From Artemia franciscana (lineage: Eukaryota; Arthropoda; Branchiopoda; Anostraca; Artemiidae): 64,000 nt of DNA. The stretch spans positions 41,324,880 through 41,388,879 of the forward strand of contig NC_088863.1 of the NCBI RefSeq assembly GCF_032884065.1. Reading direction: 5' to 3'. Made by a program: the position numbers and the translations under genes. Every line of letters begins with the position of its first letter. The first letter of the stretch is position 1. Below the pieces are notes generated by a model. That model searched no databases, was not told the origin of the DNA, and saw only the letters and a list, made by a program, of their open reading frames with translations. This document shows, one piece after another, positions 35,718 to 47,384 of the stretch.

Positions 35718-37389
35718 CCTGGTGTCAGTTCACAGAAATGTAGGGGAGAGGATTAAATTTAAGAAATCTGGGGTGGCAACTTTGCTATTTTTACTCTAGT
35801 TTTTAATTGAAAATATCAAAGTCAATTTTTCAACAAAAATGAAAAAGAGGAATTTCTGAAACTCTAAGAGGGGAGGAGAAATTATTGGAAGACTTATCCT
35901 CCCTCCTCACTCCTTCCTCCCACCCGAATTGACGTCACTGATAGGATGCACACCATGTTGTTCAAATTCCCTCGGTGACCCACCGCAGATTACAGAGGCT
36001 ATAAGATTCTTTCTGCGTAATCTGCTGCTTTAGAAGAGACATTATTGGATCCGCTTTCCGCGTTTTCATGTACCTAAAAACAATTTACCAGAATAGTCTC
36101 ATGGAGTCAATCCTAATAAGGGATCCTTTTCCTAGCATACAATTATGAGTAGACATCCACATAGAGGTGTATCTAGGGTTCAGTCTTGAGACGAGGTAAT
36201 TCAATTAATGAGGAGAGGATGAGTCGAAATACAGTCTATTGCATGCATTATGTAATCTTGAAGTAAATTTTTCTTGGTATGGAAATGGATTTCGAACCCC
36301 AAACCACCCCTCGCCTGTGCCCCTGATTCCTGGCAGTCTTTCCTGCCCTCTTATTTTCGGTAAGTTAACGACAATTATACCTGACAATGCCCGTATTTTC
36401 TTTACATAATTTACATAGTCAACGCAGTTTCTAGAACCATTTGAATATCACAATGGAAAGTTTTCAAATTTAAAATGACTCTAGCTCTATTTTTGTTACC
36501 AAGTAAAGCGAAAAGAAAAACTAGCATTTCAGCCTAGACATTCTAATAAAGATTGTCTGTGTCAGCATATTTAACGTAGAAATAAACAGTGTCAGGAATA
36601 AATTATTACCAACATAAATACGACATCATATATCATTAATGTTACTGAGTGAAAGGAAAATGGCATCACAAATTGGGCTTTACAGAGGGGGAAGGAAAAG
36701 TGGCAGAGATGATATTCCAAAAACTGTAGTGTTAAAAATTATACACAGCAGACAGCACAAAACTTGTCTTGAGTCTTAACTAGAAGTTACAGGTGTATTT
36801 AAAACAGTGTTGTCAGATGGGGAAAATATGCAATAATTGTGTACAAAACGAGGATTTTCAGCATTAAATTACTCGAAATGGCACATTTTTTTAAAACAAA
36901 CTTGCACTATAAGTTAATCATTCGGCGTATTTTCACCCGAGAAATGATGCGATTGGTGCATTTTTGCTTTTATAGAATTGCCATTTTATACCATGTATTT
37001 GGTAACACTGGTGCAAAATCTAAAGAAGACTTCCAGGTTTCTTTAGTGTAATTAACTACCCTTTTTTCTTTTTTTTTCAAATGAATGGCTTGATAAAACT
37101 TATGTGAAGATCAAGCAGGAGAACGAATAGATATCATATTTCACAACTTAAAACGAAGAAGACTAATTTCACAAGAACGAAAAAGAACAAATAACATTTT
37201 TGAGGAAACAAAAGAAACGTGAAATTCCAGACGTGATATTGGGAAACAATTCTTGTAAATGGCCTCAATAGATGCTCAGTGGATGCTCACTGAAAAAAAG
37301 ATATGCATGCGCATGTGCATTGTCAGTTTAATATACATATTCTGATATTTATTCCTTAAAATCTGAATAATTTTTGATTTATTAATGTT
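35718..37389. other. No gene recognised
   Basis: AT-rich sequence with short frames (for example 36205-36387 on the minus strand and 36839-37051 on the plus strand) that carry no domain or splice context I can support. Confidence 0.45.
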
Positions 37390-37670
37390 TTAAAGGTAAA
37401 ACATCTCCTTGAGAAGGCAATCGGGGTTGTGAGTGCTAATCGTGTTGATTTCGGGTTGTTTTTAGCTTGACTCGGTTATTTGTTATAGTTTCTGTTTGTT
37501 TTGGGTTTCATTTATTTTTTGATGCTTATTTGTAGTGGTTTTACACTTGGTAGATTATTTGATTTTATTTTCGCTCAGTTATGGTTTAATAGACTTCTTT
37601 ACTTTTTTTGAAAAACTTTTTTTGAGGAAAAGTATTTCTTAATTAATTCCTGTTCATTTTATATTGACAT
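37390..37670. repeat. FB2 single arm (right-arm orientation)
   Basis: Contains CTTGAGAAGGCAAT, TTGACTCGGTTATTTGTTATA, GGTTTTACACTTGGTAGATTA and TTTGAAAAACTTTTTTTG in the order of the FB2 right arm. Confidence 0.75.
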
Positions 37671-37671
37671 T

Positions 37672-39365
37672 AAATATAAAGAAAACTAATTTTTCTAACT
37701 GAAAGTAAGGAGCGAGATTAAAACATAAAACGAACAGAAATTACTCCATGTAGGAAAGGGGCTGTTCCCTTCTCAACGCCCCGCTCTTTACGCTAAAGTT
37801 TGACTTTTTCTCTCAATTCTACTTTATTAAACAGTAAAAAACTTTAGCGTAAAGAGCGGGGCGTTGAGAAGGGAACAGCCCCTTTCCTACACGGAGTAAT
37901 TTCTGTTCATTTTAAGTTTTAATCTCGCTGCTTATTTTCAGTTAAAAAACTAGATTTTTTATATTTAATTTCTGAACTTTTTTAATTAATGCATGTTTGA
38001 TTTTGCGTCTCCGCACATAAATAATTAAAATGAAATTTGCACAATATTTTCTTTTTTTTCTAAATGGCTTTCTCTTAGTTTTGATCAGACGATTTTGAGA
38101 AAAAAAGGGTGGGGGGACAGGCCTAGTTGCCCTCCAATTTTTCGGTTACTTAAAAAGGCATCTAGAAATTTTAATTTTTAACCAACATTTTTATTGGTAA
38201 AAAATATACGTAACTTTAGAATTAACTTACGTAACAAACTTTATATTCGTATATTTTTATTATGTATATGAGCGGGTTTTTCCCCTCGTTAATACCTCGC
38301 TCTATACATTAAAGCTTAAATTTTGTCCCAATTATTTAAGATTGACCCCCTGAATCACAAAGGCCGTAGAATAAATTGTTGAAATTACTAAAAATACTTT
38401 AGCGTAAAGAGCGAAGTATTTAGGAGTAGAAGAACCCCTCATATGCGTAATAATCCCTATTTGTTTTAAGTTTTAATGCTGCTCCTTACTTTCAGTTAAA
38501 AAAAAACTTTTTCATACTTATTTTTTCATTTTTTATAATAATGCTAGAAAATCCTGCGCCCCCTTCATTGAATGTCTCTTCCCCATGACAAATTTCTCCA
38601 AGGAAAGATCCTCCCACGTATTCCCCTCCACTCAACCCCCCAACCAAAAAATCCCCCTGAAAACGTCTGTACACTTCCCAATAACCATTACTGCATGTAA
38701 ACACTGGTCAAAGTTTGTAACTTGCAGCCCTTCCCACGGGGACTATGGGGGAGTAATTAATCCCAAAAGCCATAGCAATTATATTTTTCGACTATGTTGA
38801 ATAAAATGGCTATCTCAAAATTTTAATCCGTTGACTTATGGGAAAAAATGAACGTGGGAGGGGGCCTAGGTGCCCTCCAATTTTTTTGGTTACTTAAAAA
38901 GGACACTAGAACTTTTAATTTCCGTTAGAATGAGTCCTCTTGCGACATTCTAGGACCACTTTGTTAATATGATAACCCCTGGGGGAAAAACCCAACAAAA
39001 CAACAAATAAGCACCCATGATCGGTCTTCTGGCAAAAAATACGAAGCTCCACATTTTTGTAGATAGGAGCTTGAAACTTCTGCAATATGGTTCTCTGATA
39101 CACTGAATGTGATGGTGTGATTTTCTTTAGCGTTCTATGACTTTTACGGAGTGTTTCCCCCTATTTTCCAGAATAAGGCAAATTTTCTCAGGCTCGTAAC
39201 TTCTGATGAGTAAGACTAAGCTTGATGGAACTTACAATTTTAAAATCAACATAAGAATTCGATTCTTTTAATGTATTTCTTAGTATCAAAATTCCGTTTT
39301 TTAGAGTTTTGCTTACTATTGAGCCGGGTCGCTCCTTATTGCAGTTTGTTACCATGAACTGTTTG
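37672..39365 (-). mobile_element. FB1 element, full-length copy, minus orientation
   Basis: Begins with the terminal fold-back (37698-37950; TTTACGCTAAAG and CTTTAGCGTAAAG arms separated by an A/T-rich loop). It passes the internal module near 38240-38500 and ends with TTTTTAGAGTTTTGCTTACTATTGAGCCGGGTCGC and the 5' hairpin CAGTTTGT-TACC-ATGAACTG at 39343-39362. Confidence 0.88.
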
Positions 39366-40670
39366 ATAGTACTTTTTAGGGGAAAAAAATAACAGTTTAA
39401 ATCTTCTCGGTTTTTTCTTTAAAAATTTATAGTTTGGCCTGCTATTTCTATGCTGGAGAAATTTTTTGGGTGATTTTTAACAAAATACACCCTTTTGAAA
39501 ATATTAACATAAGCAACAGTGTTTAATTTAGTTTATACCTCCTCTAGTTGACCTGAAAAATAAAACTTAATACCATTCGCAAAATATTCTATCTACGCTC
39601 TTTGATAGCTGGGATAAACTTACAATCTTTTGATTTTGTTAGATTTGGGAGAAGAAGTAGTATTAATGTATCAAAATTTAAATAAAAGTTTGAACTTAAT
39701 ACCTTCATACCTTCTTAATTTCTTAATACTTAATACCTATTTACTAGCTATGAAAAAGCAGCGCTGCCTATAACATTGCTTATATTCTATGTTCACCTTA
39801 ATATCTGTAGCTTTTGTAGAAGCAATAGTTTTAATAGCAGTAGTATCATTAGAAGCTGTATGCACTTAGTATCTTTGTTTTTTTTTTTCAACATCCCATC
39901 AAGCCCTATATGAAAGTTTCAACTTAATACCATCAACCGTTTCTGAAGCATTGCTGATGCGTTCTCTTGACACCCTATGTGGGCATAGTTTGTCTTGATT
40001 TCGTTCAATACAGATTCAATATTGTCCAAATTTTTTGCCTGCAAATTTTTTTTTACCTGTACTATAGCACCTGTAGCTACAGTAGTAGCAGTAATAGTAG
40101 TAGCAGTAGAATCAATAGCAGTAGTGTTAGCTTTAATAGCAGTAGTAGTAGTTGCAGTAATAGTAGTAGTAGTAGTTGTTGTTTTAGGAGTAGAAGCAGT
40201 AGTATTATGATGCAAATATTGTCTTCTGGTTAATTCAACATCCCCCACAACAAGATTTGTAAGTTTCAATTTCCATATAAAACTGTTTCTTAAATATTTC
40301 TGATATACCCTTTGGACGAAATGCATGAGGATGACATGTTATAATTTAGTTTACCCTCCCCCCTAAGAATTAGATAAAGTTTCAGCTTCATACCCTTAGG
40401 TATAGTTGTCATAGCAATAGTATTAGTGCTTTACTTAATACAACTAGCTGTTGCTATGACATTGTTGATGTCCTTTTGATAACCTGTATATCCATATACT
40501 TATTGAAATTTTCATCTTAATCCTTGCATTCCGTAGGTAACCATATGGTGACCGTACCTTCCATGTACCTAGTGTCTCCTGTAGTTCATATACCACTTTC
40601 GAACTAAGACCGTCAGATAGCACAAGTTCAGCCCTTCGTGTTGCGATAACTTTTACTTTCAAAGATGGCT
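39366..40670 (-). repeat. ~117-bp satellite, inverted, with (TAG)n/(CTG)-type trinucleotide tracts
   Basis: The plus strand carries AGTTTCAACTTAATACC, TTTCTGAAGCATTGCTGATGCG and CTTTTGATAACCTGTATATCCATA boxes. These are the reverse complements of the satellite boxes at 57000-58530. Imperfect GTAGTAGTAGCAGTAATAGT tracts lie at about 40075-40205. Thr-rich or Ser-rich frames here are low-complexity artefacts. Confidence 0.7.
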
Positions 40671-40713
40671 CCGTAAGTCGTCAGTTGATCAGTGAACAGA
40701 GTAGGTTTTTGCC

Positions 40714-41795
40714 ATGGCTAAAAAGCGAAAATTAGCTGATTTTGACAGCGATGATGAAAACGATGCAGGTGAGTTTTTCTAGTTTTTATTCAATTGTTTT
40801 GTTCCTTATAGTCTCTACTTTTAGCTTTTATTTAGAAGAATCTTATTTAGTTTTATCTTCATTCCCCATTTCTTTGAGGGTTTTTAATGGTTACTATACG
40901 GTAACCTTAGGTTTTGAGACGGGTAGTTTTTGAAGATGCTTTTCTTATATTATTTTGTTTTTGCTGGCCTATTGTGCTCTATATTTTTTCTTTTACCTCA
41001 TTTTTTGTATTCGTGAAGCACTTCATTCTGATTGTTCTAATTTGACGAAGCAGAAGCAACCATGCACCCTTGGTCTGATCACAATTCTCTCTTCCAGAGA
41101 CAGCGAGCCTCTCTTATTCCTTTTAAAACTCCAAACCAAGAAAAGAGGAAGAAAATGTTTTCAAGGAAACGAGCAAATGTTTAAGAGAGAAGCTCACCCA
41201 AGCGCGAGCTGCAGAGATGGTTCTGCTACTAGACAGCGAATCTGAGATGGAAATCATGTCTTATGATGACGACAAGTCTGATCCATTCTGGAATCCAACC
41301 CCTGGTGACAGCTTTACATACGCTATCCTACAGCCTGTTCAGCCGGTTGACAATCCTACAGAAGACTTACCTCTCAGCTTGTTGAACCGTGTCGAAATTT
41401 TTACGGTGCATATGACCAATGTAATGGTAGAGAAACCACTACATTCCCCACTTCTGAAGCTCCCCCGTCTCCCATACAATCGACAAGCTCATCACCTATT
41501 TCCTTTTCAACCGTCCCAAATCAAGATGCCATAAAAGACTACAAGTGGCTAAGAAAAGAGATTGAGCCCCGTGATATCATCTGGAAAGCTTCCCTCCCAA
41601 AAGTGACAGAAATTCAGTTACCCATTGATTTAATCAAAACTTTCATCACGAATAGCATGGCTGCTGGATTAGTTGACCAGATCAATTTTCATGCAACGAG
41701 GAAAACAAACGCTAGGATTGCCCTAAAGCTGCCCTAGGATGAAATGAACCGATTCCTTGGAGTACAGATTCTTAAGAGTATTGTAAAGTTACTAG
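40714..41795 (+). pseudogene. piggyBac-like transposase gene, N-terminal part, decayed
   Basis: A first exon 40714-40768 reads MAKKRKLADFDSDDEND, with a basic then acidic start, and meets a consensus donor GGTGAGT. A second coding region holds a frame through LREKLTQARAAEMVLLLDSE (41180-41240) and SDPFWNPTPGDSFTY. After a frameshift near 41390 it reads KDYKWLRKEIEPRDIIWKAS, then PIDLIKTFITNSMAAGLVDQ and DEMNRFLGVQILKSIVKL. The last blocks match the start of the piggyBac transposase core, where a line ending in FLG precedes the catalytic Asp region. A stop at 41734-41736 and the frameshift make it a pseudogene. It breaks off at about 41795, so the DDD catalytic region is missing. It lies inside satellite on both sides. 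Confidence 0.65.
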
Positions 41796-42610
41796 CTATG
41801 AAGGTGTAATAGTAGTACGTTGTAATAATAATAGTAGTAGAACTAGTAAATGTAGGAGTGGTAGCAGTATTAGTAGTAGTCTGCACATATTCCCTTTTGG
41901 TCAAATGATCTGCCCCTTTAAGCATTCTCTTAAAGTTCTAACTTAATGCACAAATCAATTCTTAAAATACGCCATTTTAACAATCTAAATGCACATAGCG
42001 TATTTTGTTAGTTCGAATTTGCCATTAATGTTCTCTCAAATTTTACCTTCATAGACTTAGCCTTAATAGCACCATTATCACCATAGCTTTGGTGATAGTA
42101 GAAGTAGTTGCAGTGATAATAATTATAATAGTAGTGATAGTAACAGTAATAGCAGCACTATCAATAACGATAGTAGCATGTACATCTTGGCTTTTGATCG
42201 AATGAACATCCCTTTCATGATGGACCAGAATTTCACCTTAACACGGTGAGCCGTTCCAAAAATATTGATGATCTGCATTTATGAACACTTTTCGACGCCC
42301 TTTTCATCTTGATACTCTAGGCCTTACAAGTGGTTACAATTGAAGAACTAGTTGGAGGAGTTTAGTAGCAGTAGTAGTATTAGTGAAAGTAGCGTTGGTA
42401 ATAGTGTTAGTAGTGACATGCATATATTACCTTTTTGTCAATTGATCTTCCCTTTTAAGTTTTCTCTGAAAGCTCCAACTTAATACCCAAATCCATTCTT
42501 GAGACGCGCTCCTTTAACAATCTGCATGCACATAGTATTTTTTCATTTAGTTCAAATCTCCCTTCAAAATTCTGTCAAATTTTCACCTTCATATTAGATC
42601 ACCTTTCAAT
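41796..42610 (-). repeat. Inverted ~117-bp satellite with trinucleotide tracts
   Basis: Boxes such as CTTTTGGTCAAATGATCTGCCCC, AACTTAATGCACAAATC, CAATCTGCATGCACATAGTATTTT and TAGTTCAAATCTCCC are inverse relatives of the 57-kb array. AGTAGTAGT-type tracts occur near 41805-41885, 42095-42170 and 42360-42410. Confidence 0.7.
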
Positions 42611-42739
42611 TTACGTTGGAAATGTTTTCACTTTTTCCACTTTCTTCAATAAGAAATTATTAAAACTCTAAGGAATAAATTAGTATATGTCAAAACTTTA
42701 TAGTATATGTCAATTAAACTGACAATCCATGGTCATTTG

Positions 42740-43020
42740 TTTTTTATGTTCCTTTTTTCAGTAAAGCGCAAATTTTGTTCTGTTCTTGAGAAGGAACGGA
42801 GGTTATCAGTCATACTCATGTTAATTTTTGCTCGTTTTGAGTTTGAGTCAGCTATTTTTTTTGTAGTCTCTATTCGTTTTGAGTTTAATTTATTTATTGA
42901 TTGCGATTTATGGTAGTTTTACACTTGGAAGACTTTATTTTAACTCATTCTTGGCTTAATGGAGCTCTTTACTTTTCTTTGAAAAAACTTGTTTCATGGT
43001 CAAAGTTTTTTTTTTTAAAT
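42740..43020. repeat. FB2 single arm (right-arm orientation)
   Basis: Contains CAGTAAAGCGCAAATTTTG, TCTTGAGAAGGAACGG, TTTTACACTTGGAAGAC and GGAGCTCTTTACTTTTC in the FB2 right-arm order. Confidence 0.75.
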
Positions 43021-43039
43021 TAATAAATAGAAAGATTCG

Positions 43040-44460
43040 GCTTAGTATGCTGATTCTAAGTGAATAAAATTCATCAGATTTAGTGTTACCCGCCGAAACC
43101 CACAAGCCTGAGAAAATTTACCTGATTTTTGAAAAAGGGGGAAAATGCCCACTGAAGTCAAGGAATTTTACTGAAAATCACACCATAAGATTAATCGTGT
43201 CGGATAACCCTACCGTAGAAGTTTCAAACTACAAAAAAAAATATACATTTTTTTGCCAAAAGAAAGATCACGGATGTGTGTTTATTTATTTTATGTAATT
43301 TTTTCCCCAGGTGTACTCGTCTCAAAAATATGACTAAAAGATCCAGAGAGGGTGCATTCGAACAGAAACTAAAAGTCGTAGTTCCCTTTTAAGTGACCAA
43401 AAAAATAGGAAAGTTGTCCGATCAACATTTTTCCGATCAGCATAGTTGGAAGATCCAATGTCTATGCTTTTATGGGTAATCTGACCCCCACAACTTGTGG
43501 CGAGACTGTTATTTAATTTGGCTATTACTTGCGTATTTAGTAATGGAAAGCATAAATAGATTCTTAGAGGCAAGGGGAGGGGTTGTGCTCAGCGGTGGGT
43601 TTCCATTGGGAAGAAAATTTTCCGGGGGACCTTCCTGGGGAAATTTTTCACTCGGAGCATTTTACAGTTTTCCTGTGCAAAAATATTTGGAATATTTGGG
43701 AAATCCTACACTGGGTGGATTTGACAATTTTTCTGTGCGAAAATTGTTACTCTTACTTTTCTCTTTGCCAGATAAATTTTGCACTTGGATATGTTCGAGA
43801 GGAACTGTCCAGGAACTGTTTTTAGCAGGTTTGGTTTTACGGGAAACATTTTTCACGGAAGGGAGTGATCGGGAGTGATCTGGAGTGATCGGGAAAACAA
43901 TTCAAATTAAGGTCTTTTCAAATAAAAGTACGCCAAGAAGCAATTTTCAAACTCAATCGTCCGCAAGAAGTGAGAATTTTACGGAGGAGCTGAGTAAATT
44001 TTAAGTGGGAGTAAATTTCCAAATAGGAGTTTTCCGTAAGGGGAGAAAATTTTTAATGGAGGGTGAACCAGATTTACCGGTATTGTCTGAAAAACAATCA
44101 AAAATTAAATAAAAAATCAAGTTTTTAACTGAAAGTAAGGAGCAACATTAAAACTAAAAACGAACAGAATTTATTATGTATATGAAGGGGATCCCTCCCT
44201 CCTCAATACCTTGCTCTTTACACTTTTAGCTGTTCTTTTAACACTGTTAAAACACTTACTTACACTTTTTACACTGTTCTTTTAAGAACAGCTCCTGAAA
44301 CACAGGGGCTGTTTAATTAGAATTTTAAGCTTTTTTAAAAGTGCTTAAGACTTTAACGTAAAGAGCAAAGTATTGAGGAGGGGGCCACCCCTGGATATAC
44401 AGAATAAACCTCTTTTAGTTTTTAGTTTAATGTTGCCTCTACCTTTTAGTTGATTTTTTT
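43040..44460 (+). mobile_element. FB1 element, diverged copy, plus orientation
   Basis: Matches FB1 blocks in order: CATAAGATTAATCGTGTCGG near 43185, GATCACGGATGTGTGTTTA near 43266 and AAGTGACCAAAAAAATAGG near 43392. G-rich segments follow (43570-43890, partly expanded), and the terminal fold-back with GAAAGTAAGGAGCAACATTAA at 44132. The interior is more rearranged than in other copies. Confidence 0.7.
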
Positions 44461-44524
44461 TTAATTATTAGTAAAGACGGCGGGAGCAGTAAAGACGTTT
44501 AAAAGTAGAATAGGCTCAGGGTAT

Positions 44525-44855
44525 TTTTTTCACAGGTGAAAAATGTTTGGAAAAATAGGAATATAAGTCTACGAAGCGGTAGACAGCACGAAAAGTGTGG
44601 TTCAATCCTGCTTTCCCGGGCTATAATGAGTGAAAGGTTGAGATGCCTAGGGTACGTTCTGCGGATTAAGGATTACAGATTGCCGAAGATTGTCCTTTTC
44701 GGCCAACCCTCTAGGGCTAAAATAAAAGCAGGTCGTCCGCGATTGGATGAGGGGATGTCATAAAGAAAAACTTAAGGGAAATAGAAACCTCCTGGGAAAG
44801 TTTAAAGAGGGAGGCTTCGAATAGATTAGGATAGAGGAGGAGCGTGCGCAGCTAT
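44525..44855 (+). pseudogene. RTE-like LINE C-terminal fragment with internal deletion
   Basis: The frame KNVWKNRNISLRSGRQHEKC joins two parts of the LINE C terminus that are normally well separated, indicating an internal deletion. It continues RLRCLGYVLRIKDYRLPKIV, then LFGQPSRAKIKAGRPRL. After a +1 shift near 44760 it reads KKNLREIETSWESLKREASN, and ends near 44850. It belongs to the same family as the minus-strand LINE at 1-3230. Confidence 0.8.
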
Positions 44856-44859
44856 GAGT

Positions 44860-45080
44860 TTGTTGTGATGAGTTTTGAATCGTTTTATCAGTAGTTTAGA
44901 GTTTGACTCGATTATTTATTGTAATTTATGTTCCTTCTGGGATTCATTTATTTATCGAAGGTGATTACTGGTAGTGTTACGCTTGGAAGTTTATTTTCCT
45001 TCATTTCTGCTCATTTTTCGTGTAATGGAGCTTTTTATTTTTCTTTGAAAAACATGTTCTGTGATTTTTTTTTCAAATCA
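44860..45080. repeat. FB2 single arm (right-arm orientation)
   Basis: TTGACTCGATTATTTATTG, GTGTTACGCTTGGAAG, TAATGGAGCTTTTTATTTTTC and TTTGAAAAACATGTTCTGTG follow FB2 right-arm order. Confidence 0.7.
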
Positions 45081-45138
45081 ACTATAAAAACCTTAAGTGA
45101 ATATCTTTAGGTTTCACTTACCTGGAGAGTACGTCACG

Positions 45139-45522
45139 TACCTGGTGCCTTGAATTTGGGGAAACTCAAGGATTCGTTTGTCTTCTCCAACGAACATTAT
45201 TAAAAAAAAAATCCTTCTCCAGCTCAAGATGAAGAAATTCAACCAGAGGTCCAATACGTCCTGTGATAATTGACATGACTCAAATGAGCGTTATCTCTTT
45301 AGTAAGTGTGCAATTATTTTTAATTAACTAATTAAAATTACTGAACATTTGTATAAACCTACTGGCAAATAATTAAATCAGCGTTTAAAAACGCTTGCAT
45401 AAATAGATTCCCCCTAGTAGAACAAAAATCATTTCTTCTTCAAGCCTTCTAGTCTCACCAATCCAAACATCTACTTCTCCTGATGTAAACATATTTTTTC
45501 CCCAAATTCAAGGCACCAGGTA
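45139..45522. mobile_element. MITE, 384 bp with 25-bp perfect TIRs
   Basis: TACCTGGTGCCTTGAATTTG.. at 45139-45163 is repeated exactly inverted at 45498-45522. The interior is AT-rich and non-coding. Flanks show no obvious target duplication. Confidence 0.85.
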
Positions 45523-46369
45523 GTTTTCAGTATCTGATTTGCCGCTAGTCTTTTACTCCACTTCATCTCTGGGACTTAAATGACCGTATAGATTTCTTCT
45601 GAAGGAGTTAAGGGGATTCAATACCATAAAGAATCAGCTCATCTTGTCCATTATAAACTTGTTCGTTGAAAAAGTTTCGTTGAAAGATTACATGAATAAA
45701 CGTTCGTTGAAAGATTCCAGGTCTCCTGGCATTCTCCAGTCATATTTCTCCCTTGAGAAGGATTTAATAGGGTTCTATCCTCACTGACTGCCAGTCTGCT
45801 GGTCATGAGTCATTAACTTTTGTCCAAACTTGATAATCCAATGAAATGCCCGTGTTTTTTTCAATACTTTTTTTCAGAATATCCAACGCGCATATCCCGA
45901 CACTTAAAAAGGCACTTAAACTTAGAATTTTTTGTTTGAATGAACACTCTTCCGATCTTCTAGTTCCTTGGATTGATATAACCCCCACTGGGATAAAATT
46001 AGGCCATTTAAATGTTCTTCTTTCAGTATCTCTCCCTCCCCCCTATACAAAGATTTGCCACTCCTCCTTAGTAATAGAGGTCAGTATTATGAAGCACATC
46101 GCTTCAGTTAATTAAAGGATTAAAATAAACGCCATTAACATTTCTCTGTAATAAGAAGAGAGTTTTCATCTTCCAGTACCTTTGTGGATATTACCCACAT
46201 TTTCCACGGAAAAATTTGACCAGACAATTTGATGTCCGCTGAAGACTTTGGACAGTTCCACCGTAACATTCTCTCCGTATGTAGAATTCAAGGAAATTCG
46301 TTCTAGAAAATTTTCTTCCCCATTAAAAATCCCCAAAAGAAAATCCCCCTCCCACAAAAATGTCCTTAT
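45523..46369. other. FB1 scraps, no gene
   Basis: 45885-46010 resembles minus-strand FB1 (CTTAAAAAGGCACTTAAACTT and an ACACTCTTCCGATCTTCTAG stretch). 46180-46360 resembles the inverse of the G-rich FB1 segment near 43600. Nothing coding is supported. Confidence 0.5.
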
Positions 46370-46520
46370 GTATCCGAATGCTGTGACATTGTTGCTATAG
46401 AAGTAGTTGTTGAATCAGTGATTTAGTGATTTAATTCAGCACTAAATAAAGTGATTTAGTTCAATACTCCCCTCAACACTCTCTGAAAGGCTCACCTGAA
46501 TATCCTTCGTTTTTTTTTTT
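46370..46520 (-). repeat. Single inverted unit of the ~117-bp satellite
   Basis: TGTGACATTGTTGCTATAG and GATTTAGTTCAATACTCCCC followed by CAACACTCTCTGAAAGG are inverse satellite boxes. Confidence 0.6.
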
Positions 46521-47384
46521 GAAAGTAAAGATCAAACATGCTTACCTTTCTAAATAACATATACTATATATAGACAATGAACGAATTGCCTAACTTACCC
46601 CGAGGGCTGATGCGGTGGGCATCCCTAAAGGTATAATTACTGGACCTGCATAAACATTGTATTCACGTTTCTATATGCACAAAGGGGGAAAAGATAAAAT
46701 ATTTAAATGTATTTAAGCAAACGTATACAATATATTTAAACATTAGAGAACCCTATTGGGGAGGTCGTGATGACTTCAGTCCCGTAGAACACCAAGTCAT
46801 GCAGACCTTCCATCCACATGAACAATAATACCCATCTCTGTTCGCCCGAATTTCTTGAGTAAAATTATTATTAAGAGCTTATTCAACAAAACTACTGTTA
46901 ATCAAAATCTGAGTAAGTAATGAAATCTTTTCCAACATTTTATTGACAATCAATGTTTTGTATTCTTAAGAAGAAGATTGAAAAAGCTGGAAGCTACCAA
47001 CCAATTTACATGCACTTTAACGAGTCTAGATGTTTATCCTACCCACAGAAAGTACCCCCAGGAAAATACCACCCCCAGGTAATGACTCCCTAATGAAAAT
47101 TCCCCCACTTGCGGAAAATAAACCCCCCGTGGCAAATGCTCCCCTGCAAAAAATACTCCCTGAAGGAAATACCTTCCTCCCAAAAATACCCCCCGCGACA
47201 GGCTGGTCTCTAATCACTTTTGACTTATAAAAAAGGAATAGAAAGTTCAATTTCTGATCGAATGAGCATCCTCCAAAGTTTTTAAAACTATGAGGTGTAG
47301 CTGGGGAGGAAGAAGGAACAGTCCCTCCCAAATAAGTGATAAATTTTGCTCATTTTGTGGATTAATGTTACTCTTTACTTTCAT
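46521..47384. other. No gene; C-rich segment
   Basis: 47040-47200 is a run of AATACCCCC/AAAATACTCCC-type repeats, inversely related to G-rich segments at 48110-48200. Open frames here are proline-rich artefacts. Confidence 0.5.

Noticed and set aside
39919-40326. Thr-rich and Ser/Val-rich open frames on both strands
   Set aside because: They are translations of an imperfect trinucleotide repeat within satellite.
43495-43878. 127-codon plus-strand frame
   Set aside because: It is made of G-rich FB1 sequence with internal near-repeats (GGAGTGATCGGGAGTGATC) and has no domain.
47026-47331. Proline- or glycine-rich frames on both strands
   Set aside because: Produced by C-rich tandem repeats; no coding support.
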